Assembly: GCA_035651635.1 (NCBI GenBank)
Contig: DASRFK010000313.1
Location: 1-64,000 of the forward strand
Direction: 5' to 3'
Length of the DNA: 64,000 nucleotides
DNA from: JANXQE01 sp035651635
GTDB taxonomy: Bacteria > Verrucomicrobiota > Verrucomicrobiia > Limisphaerales > UBA8199
In this document: in pieces, positions 18,292 through 27,396 of the stretch
Layout: every line of letters starts with the position of its first letter
Position numbering within the stretch: the stretch's first letter is position 1
Notes under the pieces: model-generated
Database searches by the model: none
What the model was told of the DNA's origin: nothing
The model's input: the letters and a program-made list of their open reading frames with translations, nothing else
Translations under genes and position numbers: made by a program

Positions 18292-19170
18292 TTAGTCCGT
18301 GCTGAGTTTCACTTCCAGCCCGCTGATTCTTTCGTCGCTGCCTTTGCGGGCGATGAGCGTTTTGCCGTTGACCTGTTTGCGCTCGAATTTCTCCAGATTG
18401 GTGATCGTGACCCCGGCGTCGTAGCGGGCAACGGCTTCCTGGCAACCCATCTCATGAGCGCTTTCCGCCACGCGATGATAAAATTCGCGCGATCCGCCAA
18501 GGTAAATGTCGGCCAGGAAGTAACGCACATTGACCTCCGGATAGGCCAAGTCGGAATTCAAGACGACGCGAGCCCCGTCGGCGGGCAGGCCGCTCGCGCT
18601 GAGGCTGAGATGCCGTTTAGTTGACTTGCCCGAAGCCGTGAACCAACGCGCATTCACCGCGCGGCAGCCATTGGCCCAGAGACGCAGCGCCTCTCCGATC
18701 GCTGGGTCGGATTTGGCCCGTTTCTGGTAGGCCGTGAGTGGCCCGCCCAGCGTCAGATCCAATATTGTTAGCCTCATGTCCGCCTGTGAAAATGTTCCGT
18801 CATTCGACAACACCACCTCGTTGCCGCTGATCGTTCGGTTGGAGCCACGCTGAACAACGCGCATAACCTTTCCATTCTTGCCAAAGGAGTTCGTCACCCA
18901 GCATCGTTCGAGTTCGTTTGTGTTCACCACGTGCACACCAGCGTCCCAAAGTCGGATGGCCTCATGGGAATCGGGATCTCTCTCGCGTGCCCCATAATCG
19001 CGATACAGGGCCGCGTTGCCACCCAGCGACATGTCGGCTAGCAAATAGCGAACCTGCGGTTCACGCCAGATGACCGTCTGCCAGTCCGCGCTTTGCGATC
19101 GTGCGCCACTCGTAGCGCTGGCGACCAGCAGGCCTGCTGCCGTCCCAATGAAATGTCCCAGTGCTTTCAT
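18292..19170 (-). CDS. Secreted triple-repeat protein of unknown family
   Basis: A 292-aa protein with a signal peptide (about 1-26, ending GARSQS). The mature part is three copies of one unit of about 80 residues, at roughly 40-124, 132-207 and 215-292. Each copy opens with a D-x-x-LGG turn (LADMSLGG, ILDLTLGG, LADIYLGG), then a helix ending EAIRLWDAG, EALRLWANG or EAVARYDAG, then a strand-rich part with polar turns. I recognise no family and no catalytic motif. Its ATG overlaps the stop of the PQQ-propeller gene. A structural or binding role in the periplasm is possible, but no function can be claimed. Confidence 0.7.
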   Translation of the reverse strand: MKALGHFIGTAAGLLVASATSGARSQSADWQTVIWREPQVRYLLADMSLGGNAALYRDYGARERDPDSHEAIRLWDAGVHVVNTNELERCWVTNSFGKNGKVMRVVQRGSNRTISGNEVVLSNDGTFSQADMRLTILDLTLGGPLTAYQKRAKSDPAIGEALRLWANGCRAVNARWFTASGKSTKRHLSLSASGLPADGARVVLNSDLAYPEVNVRYFLADIYLGGSREFYHRVAESAHEMGCQEAVARYDAGVTITNLEKFERKQVNGKTLIARKGSDERISGLEVKLSTD

Positions 19171-20438
19171 TTCGCGTCGCGGTTACGCCCGATGCAATAC
19201 AAGTTGTTTCTGGTCCGGATGAATAGTTGCCCGTGAGACACCGCCATGGACGCTTGCGCTTTCTCCAGGAGCGGATTCCTGGCCACCACCTGGAAACGTG
19301 GACCGGCGTCGATCACGACTGTCTCGCCGTCGTCAGAGAGCAGATAAAGGCGATTTTCCCCGGAAACAGGTGAGGCTGAGAAGCTCCCGCCCACGCGCTC
19401 CTGCCAGACGATTTCGCCGCTTTCACTTTTCAAACACGTCGCAATTCCTCCCTCGTTGACCATAAAAAGGAAAGGCTTGAGAAACAGGTAGGAAGGAATC
19501 TTCGATGCTCCCTTTTTTTGTTCCCACACCAGATTCGTCTCCCCGAGATCGCCGCGGCCGCCAAGTCGAAATGCTTTCGTTGATTCTCGCCCGCCCCAGC
19601 CCGATGCCGTGAAAGCAAGACCGTCTCCGACCACCATGGACGGAACAACACCTTCGCCGATGTTTTTCGACGTCCAAAGCCGTTCACCCGTCTTGGGGTC
19701 GAAGCCTTGCACCACGTCACCGGCTCCGCTGACGAGCTCCGCGTGGCCGTCCGGCGCGGTCCAGATGCTGGGGACCACGTGCGCAATCCGCGACATCCCG
19801 CGTTTTGCCTCCCACTGGAATTTGCCCGTGCGCGTATCGAGAGCAAGAATACGTGCCTTGTCCCACGCAAAATGCCATCCTGCGCCGGTGTCGGGCGGTT
19901 CGCCGCTCCCGTCCCGGGCCATAATCAGTAATTCTTGCCATAGTATGGGGGAACTCCCGAGTCCGTGCTCACCGTAAAACGGAAAGTTTCGGTTAACCCA
20001 GACCACCTTTCCTTCAAAATCCAGGGCGGCAAAACTGCCGTCGCCAAACACTGCAAAAACCAGCTTGCCGTCGGTGCACGGCGTCGGCGTGGCGTAACCG
20101 TTGCGCTGCTGTTTATGGCCGGGAACCTGTTTAAAAACCTCTCTGTCCCAAAGCACCGTTCCGGTGGTGCGCTCAAACGCGATGAGGTGGCACCCCACTC
20201 CGCCCTCCGTGGCGGTTGTCACGAACACGCGATCGTTCCAGACGATTGGCGACGACCATCCCTCTCCGGGCACGACCGTTTTCCAGGCGATGTTCTCTGT
20301 CGCACTCCATCTCAGCGGCAACCCTGCTTCCGTGGACAGCCCCTGGCCTGTCGGACCCCGGAACCCAGGCCAGTTCTCGCCAACGGCATGGGCAGCCAGA
20401 AGAACAGGCAGAAGCTGCAAAACGAATTTTGTGGTCAT
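19167..20438 (-). CDS. Secreted PQQ-like beta-propeller protein
   Basis: A 423-aa protein with a signal peptide (ending HAVGE) followed by WPGFRGPTGQGLS, the common start of planctomycete and verrucomicrobial propeller proteins. Repeated W-x-x-x-(V/L) and D-x-x-T-G-x-x-x-W blade motifs (LALDTRTGKFQWEAKRG, FDPKTGERLWTSKN, LKSESGEIVWQERVGG) indicate a seven- or eight-bladed quinoprotein-like or BamB-like fold. Such proteins either bind PQQ as dehydrogenases or act as scaffolds; the Cys pair and metal ligands of true PQQ dehydrogenases are not obvious. Overlaps both neighbours by four bases. Confidence 0.82.
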   Translation of the reverse strand: MTTKFVLQLLPVLLAAHAVGENWPGFRGPTGQGLSTEAGLPLRWSATENIAWKTVVPGEGWSSPIVWNDRVFVTTATEGGVGCHLIAFERTTGTVLWDREVFKQVPGHKQQRNGYATPTPCTDGKLVFAVFGDGSFAALDFEGKVVWVNRNFPFYGEHGLGSSPILWQELLIMARDGSGEPPDTGAGWHFAWDKARILALDTRTGKFQWEAKRGMSRIAHVVPSIWTAPDGHAELVSGAGDVVQGFDPKTGERLWTSKNIGEGVVPSMVVGDGLAFTASGWGGRESTKAFRLGGRGDLGETNLVWEQKKGASKIPSYLFLKPFLFMVNEGGIATCLKSESGEIVWQERVGGSFSASPVSGENRLYLLSDDGETVVIDAGPRFQVVARNPLLEKAQASMAVSHGQLFIRTRNNLYCIGRNRDAK

Positions 20439-21886
20439 TGGGTTGAAACCTGCCCTGGGGGAGGAAAGGACTCCGATGCGTCATCGAGCACCAGTACCCA
20501 GTCAAGCATCTCGCCTTGATCGGGCGGCACGAACTGGCGCTCGCCTTTGTTATCGAAAGTGGCAATGAAGTTGGCTTGAGCGTCCCGTGGGTTAAACCAC
20601 CATGCCTTCACCCGCGTTCCCTTGATCACGCTCATGCGCACCTTGAAAGGCCGGCCGACCGGCGCATAGACCATGGCGTAACGACCGTCGTTGTCCCGTG
20701 TGGCCACGAAACGGTAGCGGCCCGCGCCAGGAACGCTTGTTGGTACGCGCTCCGCTACAATGATCGTGTCATCAGGGATGCGCGTCAGAAAGGGTCGGGA
20801 CAGGAGCAGGTGTTTGGCATGCTGCATTTGACCTGACCCCGGCTGATCGATTGCTTCGTACCAGGGTAGAAGAGGATTGTTGATGGGCGCGCGGTTGGTC
20901 GCCCACATCTGCCACACCGAGTGGTGTCCGTAGGTATGGCCGCAGGCGCCGCTGAACAGATCCCAATAGAGTGGCCGGCGAACATCGGCTGCCACCGAGT
21001 GTCCGAACTTTTTTGCGTCGAAAGAGATCGGGTGGTCTTCGTAGATTGGTTCGCCGTCAATCACCGGCTTTGGCGGGGTACGATCATAGTCAGCCCGCGT
21101 CTGGTCGTAATGGCCCGTGAACTCTGCTGAGTGACCGTTTTGCCGCATATTGAAATCCATCCAGGACTCTTTATGAAACCATTGCGCCGAGCCGGAGCCA
21201 CCCGTTGGGTGGAACGTGATCAAGTGCGCGCCTTGGTCCCCCTTGCGTAGGCCGGCCGCCATCACGCGCAGGATTTCCCTGTGACGATCATTCTCGACCG
21301 CCCGATCGCCTCCTAGAATCCAAACCAGGCTGGCATCCCGGTAGCGCCGGCCAAGCCACTCGCCGTATGCGGCAGCATTTTCGGGCGTGAAAATCTCCGG
21401 TCCAGCACCCCACGCTTTGTTCCACTTGTCGCCCCAGGTCGGCAGCATCCCGAGATAGAGCCCTAGCGCGTTGGCTCGCGCGACAATCCAGTCGACGTGT
21501 TTGAAATACTCTTCATTGGGTTTGGTGGGGTCATTTTCGATCAGGGGCAACTGACCGTACGGATTTTTGTCGGTAAGACCCGCCGATTCGGCCAGGACGA
21601 CCGCCTGGATGACGGTAAAGCCTTTGCGCGCTCGATTTTCCAGGTATCGTTCCGCATCTTCCTGATTCAGCCGGTGGAATAATTCCCACGCCGTGTCCCC
21701 GAGCCAAAAAAACGGCTGGCCCGATTCCGTAACGAGAAAGCGATGGTTCTCGCTCACCCTGAGCCGCGGTAGCGACTCGGCCAAGGCGGAAAGTGCGGTG
21801 CCGGCGAGGCAAAAGGCGAACCCGAGAATTCCACATCCGACAGAATTGATGAGGATGGAGCGTGTGGCGTTCAGTCCCATAGGCAC
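20435..21886 (-). CDS. Secreted GH140-like (DUF4038, apiosidase-like) hydrolase
   Basis: A 483-aa protein starting at GTG 21,886 or ATG 21,880. A signal peptide (about 1-38, ending LSALAES) is followed by RLRVSENHRFLVTESGQPFFW, the same opening as its paralogue at 13,161-14,519. Probable catalytic acids lie in WILGGDRAVEND and VIDGEPIYEDHPISF. A C-terminal beta-sandwich (GRPFKVRMSVIKG to WVLVLDDASES) matches the putative binding domain found in these proteins. GH140 includes apiosidases that act on rhamnogalacturonan II; whether this one does is not shown by sequence. It follows the RpiR regulator gene directly. Confidence 0.86.
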   Translation of the reverse strand: MPMGLNATRSILINSVGCGILGFAFCLAGTALSALAESLPRLRVSENHRFLVTESGQPFFWLGDTAWELFHRLNQEDAERYLENRARKGFTVIQAVVLAESAGLTDKNPYGQLPLIENDPTKPNEEYFKHVDWIVARANALGLYLGMLPTWGDKWNKAWGAGPEIFTPENAAAYGEWLGRRYRDASLVWILGGDRAVENDRHREILRVMAAGLRKGDQGAHLITFHPTGGSGSAQWFHKESWMDFNMRQNGHSAEFTGHYDQTRADYDRTPPKPVIDGEPIYEDHPISFDAKKFGHSVAADVRRPLYWDLFSGACGHTYGHHSVWQMWATNRAPINNPLLPWYEAIDQPGSGQMQHAKHLLLSRPFLTRIPDDTIIVAERVPTSVPGAGRYRFVATRDNDGRYAMVYAPVGRPFKVRMSVIKGTRVKAWWFNPRDAQANFIATFDNKGERQFVPPDQGEMLDWVLVLDDASESFPPPGQVSTQ

Positions 21887-22795
21887 TTAGGCGGAAAGTG
21901 GATCGAACTGGCGGTTTTTATTGGTCCCGATGACCTCGTTTGCCGAGGCCAATGCTTTGCGGACACTGGGACCGCTTCGCAGGAGATAGTTAACATACAG
22001 GCTTTCAAGCACGGCAAGTTGGGCCAGGCGCTGGGAACCGATTTCACCATTGATGTGTTCCTGAAAAACGGCCGTTAGCAGCACGAGATCCGCGGCGCGA
22101 GCGAGCGAAGAGCGTGGAAAATTGGTAATTGCCAACACGCGGATGCCGCGAGCCTGCGCAGCACGCATGGCCGAAAGGATGGGTTTGCTCTCGCCCGAGT
22201 AAGATATGGCGACCATCAGGTCCCCGCGGTTCAGATGATTGCTCAGGATGATGAGTTGCAGGTCCGGATCTTCCGCCGTGTGACATGGAACACCGATGCG
22301 CAGGAATTTATGATAAGCCTCGCGCGCGACGACGGCAGCGTTGCCGAGGCCGAAGAAAGCCAGGCTCTTGGCCGCGGCCAAAGCATCCACAGCCTTTCGG
22401 TACTGAGTAGGATCGATGGAGGCCAATGTGTCCTGCAATGCCTGGACGGAATTGGCGAACACTTTGCTCAACACGGTTTCCGGCCGGTCCGTCGTTGCGA
22501 TGTCGCGATAAGGGACCTCCGCTTCCGGGGAGCCGAAGTCATTGCGCAGGCCAGGATAACCGTCATAGCCGAGTCTTTGGGCAAGACGAACCACAGTGGC
22601 TTCGCTGCAGCCGGCTCGAGCCGCGAATTCTACTACCCCGGCCTCGTGGATGGCATCCGGAGAGGCCAGGAGGAAATCCGCTGCTTTGCGCTCGGCCGTT
22701 TTGAGAGAACGGTAGATGCCCCGAAGCCGAATCAGGCACCGATGCGGCACGCGATCGGATGGGTTGGTTGAAACTGAGGAGGTCTCTGGATTCAT
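21887..22795 (-). CDS. MurR/RpiR-family transcriptional regulator
   Basis: About 302 aa from the ATG at 22,795, which overlaps the kinase stop in ATGA; upstream codons to 23,050 are kinase sequence in another frame. The N-terminal helix-turn-helix (AARAGCSEATVVRLAQRLGYDGY, helix 2-3 region) is of the HTH_6 class, and the C-terminal half is a SIS domain (SLAFFGLGNAAVVAREAYHKF, DLMVAISYSGESKPIL) that would sense a phosphosugar. Placed inside the operon it probably controls. A perfect inverted repeat before the operon's first gene (27,397-27,425) is a candidate binding site. Confidence 0.9.
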   Translation of the reverse strand: MNPETSSVSTNPSDRVPHRCLIRLRGIYRSLKTAERKAADFLLASPDAIHEAGVVEFAARAGCSEATVVRLAQRLGYDGYPGLRNDFGSPEAEVPYRDIATTDRPETVLSKVFANSVQALQDTLASIDPTQYRKAVDALAAAKSLAFFGLGNAAVVAREAYHKFLRIGVPCHTAEDPDLQLIILSNHLNRGDLMVAISYSGESKPILSAMRAAQARGIRVLAITNFPRSSLARAADLVLLTAVFQEHINGEIGSQRLAQLAVLESLYVNYLLRSGPSVRKALASANEVIGTNKNRQFDPLSA

Positions 22796-24297
22796 AATCT
22801 TTCGTTCAGGTCTCGGAGGGCCGGGTACAGCTGGGAGTAGGTGGCGAATCGCTCTGCATAAGCCGCTGCCAGGCCCTGCCGGGGAGTAAAGTCCTGCGCA
22901 ACCCCGACGGTCTGCTGCACCGCTTCTTCGAGCGTTTTCCAGGCCCCCGCAGCGACGCCGGCCAGCAAAGCGGCGCCGTGGCAGGCAGCCTCTCGACTTC
23001 CTACTTTGCGTATTGGCCGGTTCAGGATGTCGGCTTTGAGTTGAAGCCAACGCGACGATCCCGCTCCGCCGCCTGCGGCACGCAGCTCATCGACCGCGAT
23101 GCCGCAGGCGGCCATGGTTTGGACATTGGTCCGTAATTCAAAAGTAAGTCCCTCGAGGATCGCTTTGGCGATCTCATGCCTCGTGGTCGCCAGCGTGAGG
23201 CCGACGATCGCACCTTTGGACTTCAAGTCGCACGCCGGCGTGCCGCTGCCATTGAGGTGTGGAAGGACCATCACGGGCGAGGGTCCCTCGGGCATCCGTT
23301 CATCCATCAGCGCATAGGTGCTAACGCCTGGTCCGGTGGCATCGAGCACTTCTTCATGCGCGAAATTGTCCCGCCACCATTTGAGGAGGATTCCGCCGAC
23401 GTGGTTCAGTGAGAAGGTGAAGTACATCCCACCTTTCGCGTGCAGGTAACAGGGGTAAAAGCTCTTAAACATCAGCCGCGAAACGACCGGGTGTCCAAGC
23501 GCAGCCGATAGAACTTCAGCGGTGCCCGTCGACACAACTCCAATCCCCTCGCGTATGGCACCGGCGCCGATCGCCGCACAAGTCTGGTCATGCCCGCCAG
23601 CGACGAGCTGTACTTCAGAGGTTAACCCAAGCTCATCGGCGGTTGCGCGCCGAACTGTACCCGCCACTGTTCCCGACGGGACCGGTCTGGACAAGAGGCT
23701 CTCCGACACCCCGAGTTTTTGGAGAATGCCAGTGTCCCACTGCCTGCTTTGCAGATTGAACGCCATCGTGCGCGACGCCATCGTATGGTCGATCACAGCT
23801 TCGCCCCCCAGCTTCCCTAGAATGAAGTCGCCATAAGTGACAATCCTGGCCGCTTTCTCAAATACCTTCGGCGCCAGTTCCCGCAACCACAGCACTTTGG
23901 TCAGTGAGTTCATTGGGTGCGGTCGCATCCCGGTGCGTTGGAAAAGGGCCAGCCCCCCAAAAAGGTCCTCACAACGATTGCTCTGGGGTTTGGAGCGGTA
24001 GTCCATTCCCAGGATCGCCGGGTGCAGAGGCCGAAAATCGCTGTCGACCGGGATGATCGCGTCGCCCTGCACCGAGAGGCTTAGGGCTGCTATGTCTTTC
24101 GCGCCCGAACGCGCGATCACCTCGCTCAACGCCTGTTTGGTGAGAGACCATACTTGTTCAGCGTCTTGCTCGGCTTTGGCCGGGGCTTCGCAGTTGATCC
24201 CGTATTCACGCGAACCTTCTCCGAGAATTTGGCCGGCCTCGTCGAAGACAATCGCTTTGCAGCGCGTTGTCCCGACGTCCAGTCCAATGAGTTGCAT
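22792..24297 (-). CDS. FGGY-family carbohydrate kinase
   Basis: A 501-aa cytoplasmic kinase. The N-terminal phosphate motif is IGLDVGTTRCKAIVFDEAG; the C-terminal FGGY domain includes LVAGGHDQTCAAIGAGA, VVSTGTAEVL, an adenosine-binding stretch LRAAGGGAGSSRWLQLKAD and AACHGAALLAGVAAG. Length and motifs fit xylulokinase, ribulokinase or related kinases that phosphorylate a ketopentose or polyol with ATP. It would act after the isomerase. The SAF-domain oxidoreductase gene lies 12 bp upstream. Confidence 0.88.
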   Translation of the reverse strand: MQLIGLDVGTTRCKAIVFDEAGQILGEGSREYGINCEAPAKAEQDAEQVWSLTKQALSEVIARSGAKDIAALSLSVQGDAIIPVDSDFRPLHPAILGMDYRSKPQSNRCEDLFGGLALFQRTGMRPHPMNSLTKVLWLRELAPKVFEKAARIVTYGDFILGKLGGEAVIDHTMASRTMAFNLQSRQWDTGILQKLGVSESLLSRPVPSGTVAGTVRRATADELGLTSEVQLVAGGHDQTCAAIGAGAIREGIGVVSTGTAEVLSAALGHPVVSRLMFKSFYPCYLHAKGGMYFTFSLNHVGGILLKWWRDNFAHEEVLDATGPGVSTYALMDERMPEGPSPVMVLPHLNGSGTPACDLKSKGAIVGLTLATTRHEIAKAILEGLTFELRTNVQTMAACGIAVDELRAAGGGAGSSRWLQLKADILNRPIRKVGSREAACHGAALLAGVAAGAWKTLEEAVQQTVGVAQDFTPRQGLAAAYAERFATYSQLYPALRDLNERL

Positions 24298-24309
24298 GGG
24301 AATCCGTTG

Positions 24310-25599
24310 TTAAACGCAGAGTTTGTCCTGTTCAGCTCGCATTCGCACCAGGGGCGTCTGCGGCAATTGCTCAAGGTCGGCGTAGCGAAGAGGCTCTCCC
24401 GCGGGCACATCTCTGAGGAGGACGCAGCCCTTTGCGAGGCCTAACGGTAGCAGGCCCTCACGCCGCGCGACTTCGCGTCGGTCAATCGAGCCGCGATAAC
24501 AGTATTCACCGATGGCATCCAACGTTTCGCCGGCCCTGAGTGGACGCTTGGCGATCGCGATGCACTCGGCCACGGGACGTTCAAGCGGGTGACCGGCTGA
24601 CTCGCTGTAAATGACCGTTTGCGCCGCGGTCAGTGGCACTTCGATGCTGCATAGATGATAGGGTCGAAACAGCAGGTAGTTGGGGCCCCGACCCATGTCG
24701 CGCTGAATCAGGCCGTGCTTGAGCCGCAGTTGGTCCGTAGTGAACACGACGAAAACGCCTGGGTGAACTCCAATGGCAAAATCCACTGCGCCCGGTCGCT
24801 CGAGAACGCCACCTTGAGACTTAGGGCAAAAGACCTGGTGCAATGTCTCGCGTGTGGCCTTGGCGCCGTGCATCCCGCGTACGTCCGGCACCAGCCCCGT
24901 GGCATTGGCGACACTGCACATCTCCACCGCGGTCTTCGAGCCGTCCACAAACTCACAGAGCATTCGCGCGCTCATGTCGCGAGCTTTCGCGCGATCGGCC
25001 AGGCCTTCGGGCGTCGCCGTGATATCCAGCGGATTGTTCTTACCTTTCCCGGCGGCGACGACTTCAAAGCCCAGCGCTTTGGCAAACCGGTACAACTCCA
25101 TGATGGCAGCCGGCTCATCCCCAGCCGCGAGCGTATAAATCACCCCGGCCTGCCGTGCCAGGCGGTTCAGGATCGGGCCGACGGTCACATCGCATTCCAC
25201 GTTCATCATCACGATGTGCTTGCGCGCGCGAATACATTCCAGCGTGATCGAGACTCCTAACTCGGGAGAACCAGTGGCATCCACGACCGCCTGCACGCCG
25301 CGCAACTGCGGAACGAATTCCCACTCAGTGGCGAGGGCGATCCGCCCCGAATCGATGGCGGCCTGCGCTGACTCGGCGGATTTCACCCTCGCCAGCCGCT
25401 CAGCCGGCAGCCGGGCCATTTGACACGCCACCTCGGCGCGCTCGAAGCTGACATCCACCACCACAGGGATGCGCACCCCCTTCATAAGCTGTACCTGGCA
25501 CAGAATCTCCTGGCCCATCTGTCCGACCCCGATGAGCCCGATCGATACCGGTGTTCCTTTGGACTCCAACTCCAGCAGCCGTTCGTTGATGGCGTTCAT
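24310..25599 (-). CDS. NAD(P)-dependent oxidoreductase with C-terminal SAF domain
   Basis: A 429-aa protein resembling homoserine dehydrogenase-like proteins of the COG4091 kind. The N-terminal Rossmann domain has IGLIGVGQMGQEI (GxGxxG at about 24-29) and a second strand VPVVVDVSFERAEVA-like segment; a substrate region follows (NVECDVTVGPILNRLA, VAAGKGKNNPLDITATPEG). The last 70 residues (AIAKRPLRAGETLDAIGEYCYRG) are a SAF domain. Characterised members are few, so the reaction is unknown; oxidation of a sugar acid or polyol is a reasonable guess. Gaps of 19 and 12 bp link it to its neighbours. Confidence 0.78.
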   Translation of the reverse strand: MNAINERLLELESKGTPVSIGLIGVGQMGQEILCQVQLMKGVRIPVVVDVSFERAEVACQMARLPAERLARVKSAESAQAAIDSGRIALATEWEFVPQLRGVQAVVDATGSPELGVSITLECIRARKHIVMMNVECDVTVGPILNRLARQAGVIYTLAAGDEPAAIMELYRFAKALGFEVVAAGKGKNNPLDITATPEGLADRAKARDMSARMLCEFVDGSKTAVEMCSVANATGLVPDVRGMHGAKATRETLHQVFCPKSQGGVLERPGAVDFAIGVHPGVFVVFTTDQLRLKHGLIQRDMGRGPNYLLFRPYHLCSIEVPLTAAQTVIYSESAGHPLERPVAECIAIAKRPLRAGETLDAIGEYCYRGSIDRREVARREGLLPLGLAKGCVLLRDVPAGEPLRYADLEQLPQTPLVRMRAEQDKLCV

Positions 25600-25618
25600 C
25601 GCATTGGGAACGGAACAT

Positions 25619-26662
25619 TTAGTCGGGCACTACCATCACCTTGAGCGCTTCACCCGAGGCGGCGACCCTGAAGGCCTCACTGATTCGCGAGAGCGGCAGA
25701 ACGTGGGTGATGAATTGTTCCGCGCGGACCACCTTGCGAGCCAGAACGCGCAAAGCCTCTTCGTGGTAGCTGGGGTGATACGAAAAGGCCCCCAGCACGA
25801 CCTTTTCGCCGTAGTGAATCAGGTTCGCGTTGAGGCTTACCATCGGATTGGCTTTGGGCAACCCGCCAAAGAGGACAATTCGGCCCCCGCGCCGGGCCAT
25901 CTCCACAGCCTGAGTTTGCGTCGAAGCGATCGGATTTGCGCAAATCACCACATCCGCCCCGAGACCATCGGTTAGCCGATTGACCTCAGCAATAATGTCC
26001 CGAGTTGTTACGTCGACGATCGTCTCAGGTTTGAACTGTTCCGCATTACGCCGCCGGACCGCATTAGGCTCGGCCATGATAACTCGCGCTCCGCGCGCTT
26101 TACCGAGGACCGTGTGCAAGCATCCAATCGGGCCCGCGCCCAGAACCACAACCGTTTCGCCTAAACTTAGCCTGCAATGATCGTGGGAGGCTAAAACCGA
26201 GGAGATGGTTTCAGCCAGGGCGCCTTCTTGAAAGGAGACTTCCACGGGCAACGGGTGGAGAATGCCGTTGGCCAGCACCTCGCTGCTGAGCGATACGCAT
26301 TCGGCGAACCCGCCGGAATAGCCGGGAGTAATGCCCAGGAGTCGCAGGTCGGTACAGAGGTTGAATAGTCCCCTTCGACAATACCAGCACTCCCCGCAAT
26401 GGATATCTGGCGCTACGGCGAGGCGATCGCCCTTGGTGAAATGGCTTACTTCTGCGCCCGCCTCTACCACCGTTCCGGCCAACTCGTGGCCTTGGACCAG
26501 AAAGGGCGCGTCCTCAGGCGGTCCTTCTTGCCACCTGCGCAGGTCGGAGCCGCAAACGCCGCAGGCTTCCATTTTGAGGATCAGCCCCTTGGAATCTGTA
26601 CCCGGATTGGGCGAATCGCGAAGTTCGATGGTCTTGGGACCGATCAGGCATGCCGTTCTCAT
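25619..26662 (-). CDS. Zinc-dependent alcohol dehydrogenase, sorbitol-dehydrogenase type
   Basis: A 347-aa medium-chain dehydrogenase. Catalytic zinc ligands are expected at Cys about 37 (CGVCGSD) and His-Glu 59-60 (VQGHELAG); the four structural zinc cysteines are at about 89, 92, 95 and 103 (HCGECWYCRRGLFNLC). The nucleotide-binding domain has VVVLGAGPIGCLHTV. Enzymes of this type oxidise polyols or sugar alcohols with NAD. It overlaps the SIS gene before it by four bases. Confidence 0.9.
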   Translation of the reverse strand: MRTACLIGPKTIELRDSPNPGTDSKGLILKMEACGVCGSDLRRWQEGPPEDAPFLVQGHELAGTVVEAGAEVSHFTKGDRLAVAPDIHCGECWYCRRGLFNLCTDLRLLGITPGYSGGFAECVSLSSEVLANGILHPLPVEVSFQEGALAETISSVLASHDHCRLSLGETVVVLGAGPIGCLHTVLGKARGARVIMAEPNAVRRRNAEQFKPETIVDVTTRDIIAEVNRLTDGLGADVVICANPIASTQTQAVEMARRGGRIVLFGGLPKANPMVSLNANLIHYGEKVVLGAFSYHPSYHEEALRVLARKVVRAEQFITHVLPLSRISEAFRVAASGEALKVMVVPD

Positions 26663-27333
26663 TTGGAGGTCGTTACTGGTCTCGATTTCGAGGGCTTTTC
26701 GCCTGAGAGCAGCCGCTCACCCACCGCACCTCCCGGGTGGATGATGGCAAATCGATCTTGCGTGTAACGGGTCCTTTTCATCAGCGCGATGCAGATGGCA
26801 TCGAACACTGCAACCACTGCCATGGTGCTGGCGGTGGCCAGCATGTTGAACTCGTCCGGTTCCCGCTCCACCTTGACCCGCAGCACAAAGTCAGCAGCCT
26901 GGCCGAGGGCCGAAGCCGGATCCTCCGTAACCGCGATGATGGGAACGCGCTTGGCCTTTAGCGGAGCAAGCAGGCTCACAATCTCGCGCGTGTTGCCTCC
27001 CTTCGAAATCAAAACGGCCAGGTCGGAAGGCTGCGCCAGTCCCAACCCACCGTGCAAGGCGTCGCCCGGCGCGAGAAACACCGCCGGGCGCTCTATGCAG
27101 CAGAGCGAATGAGCAATCTTGCGCGCCGCCGCTGCGGAGGTCCCGCAACCCGACGTCAGCACCCGTCCCTGGCATTGGGAGAGGGCATTGATACATTGCC
27201 TGAAGCTGCTGGGATCGATTGTTTGGTGGAGGCGCTGTACCGCGCTGGCCTCGACGCTCCAGACCGATTCCGCAGTCTGCCACGCCTCCGACGCTGCGAG
27301 GGTTCGGTTTTTCACTTTGGACAGCTTTGGCAT
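26659..27333 (-). CDS. SIS-domain phosphosugar isomerase, KdsD/GutQ-like without CBS domains
   Basis: About 224 aa from the ATG giving MPKLSKVKNRTL; a longer frame to 27,390 exists but its extra residues look non-native. The SIS domain shows GRVLTSGCGTSAAAARKIAHSL, DLAVLISKGGNTREIVSLL and the family-typical end FAIIHPGGAVGERLL. Full-length KdsD/GutQ add two CBS domains, absent here. These enzymes interconvert ribulose-5-phosphate and arabinose-5-phosphate; a related aldose-ketose phosphate step is likely. It is the first gene of the 19-gene string and has a 115-bp leader with a perfect inverted repeat. Confidence 0.82.
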   Translation of the reverse strand: MPKLSKVKNRTLAASEAWQTAESVWSVEASAVQRLHQTIDPSSFRQCINALSQCQGRVLTSGCGTSAAAARKIAHSLCCIERPAVFLAPGDALHGGLGLAQPSDLAVLISKGGNTREIVSLLAPLKAKRVPIIAVTEDPASALGQAADFVLRVKVEREPDEFNMLATASTMAVVAVFDAICIALMKRTRYTQDRFAIIHPGGAVGERLLSGEKPSKSRPVTTSK

Positions 27334-27396
27334 GAATAGCGAGTGCCACGAACGTCCGCAATTAATGCAGGGAAACCCAAGGAGAGACAAGATCTT

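Noticed and set aside
22796..23050. N-terminal extension of the RpiR regulator
   Set aside because: Low-complexity Arg/Gly/Pro translation of the kinase gene; the family's normal N-terminus begins at the ATG at 22,795.
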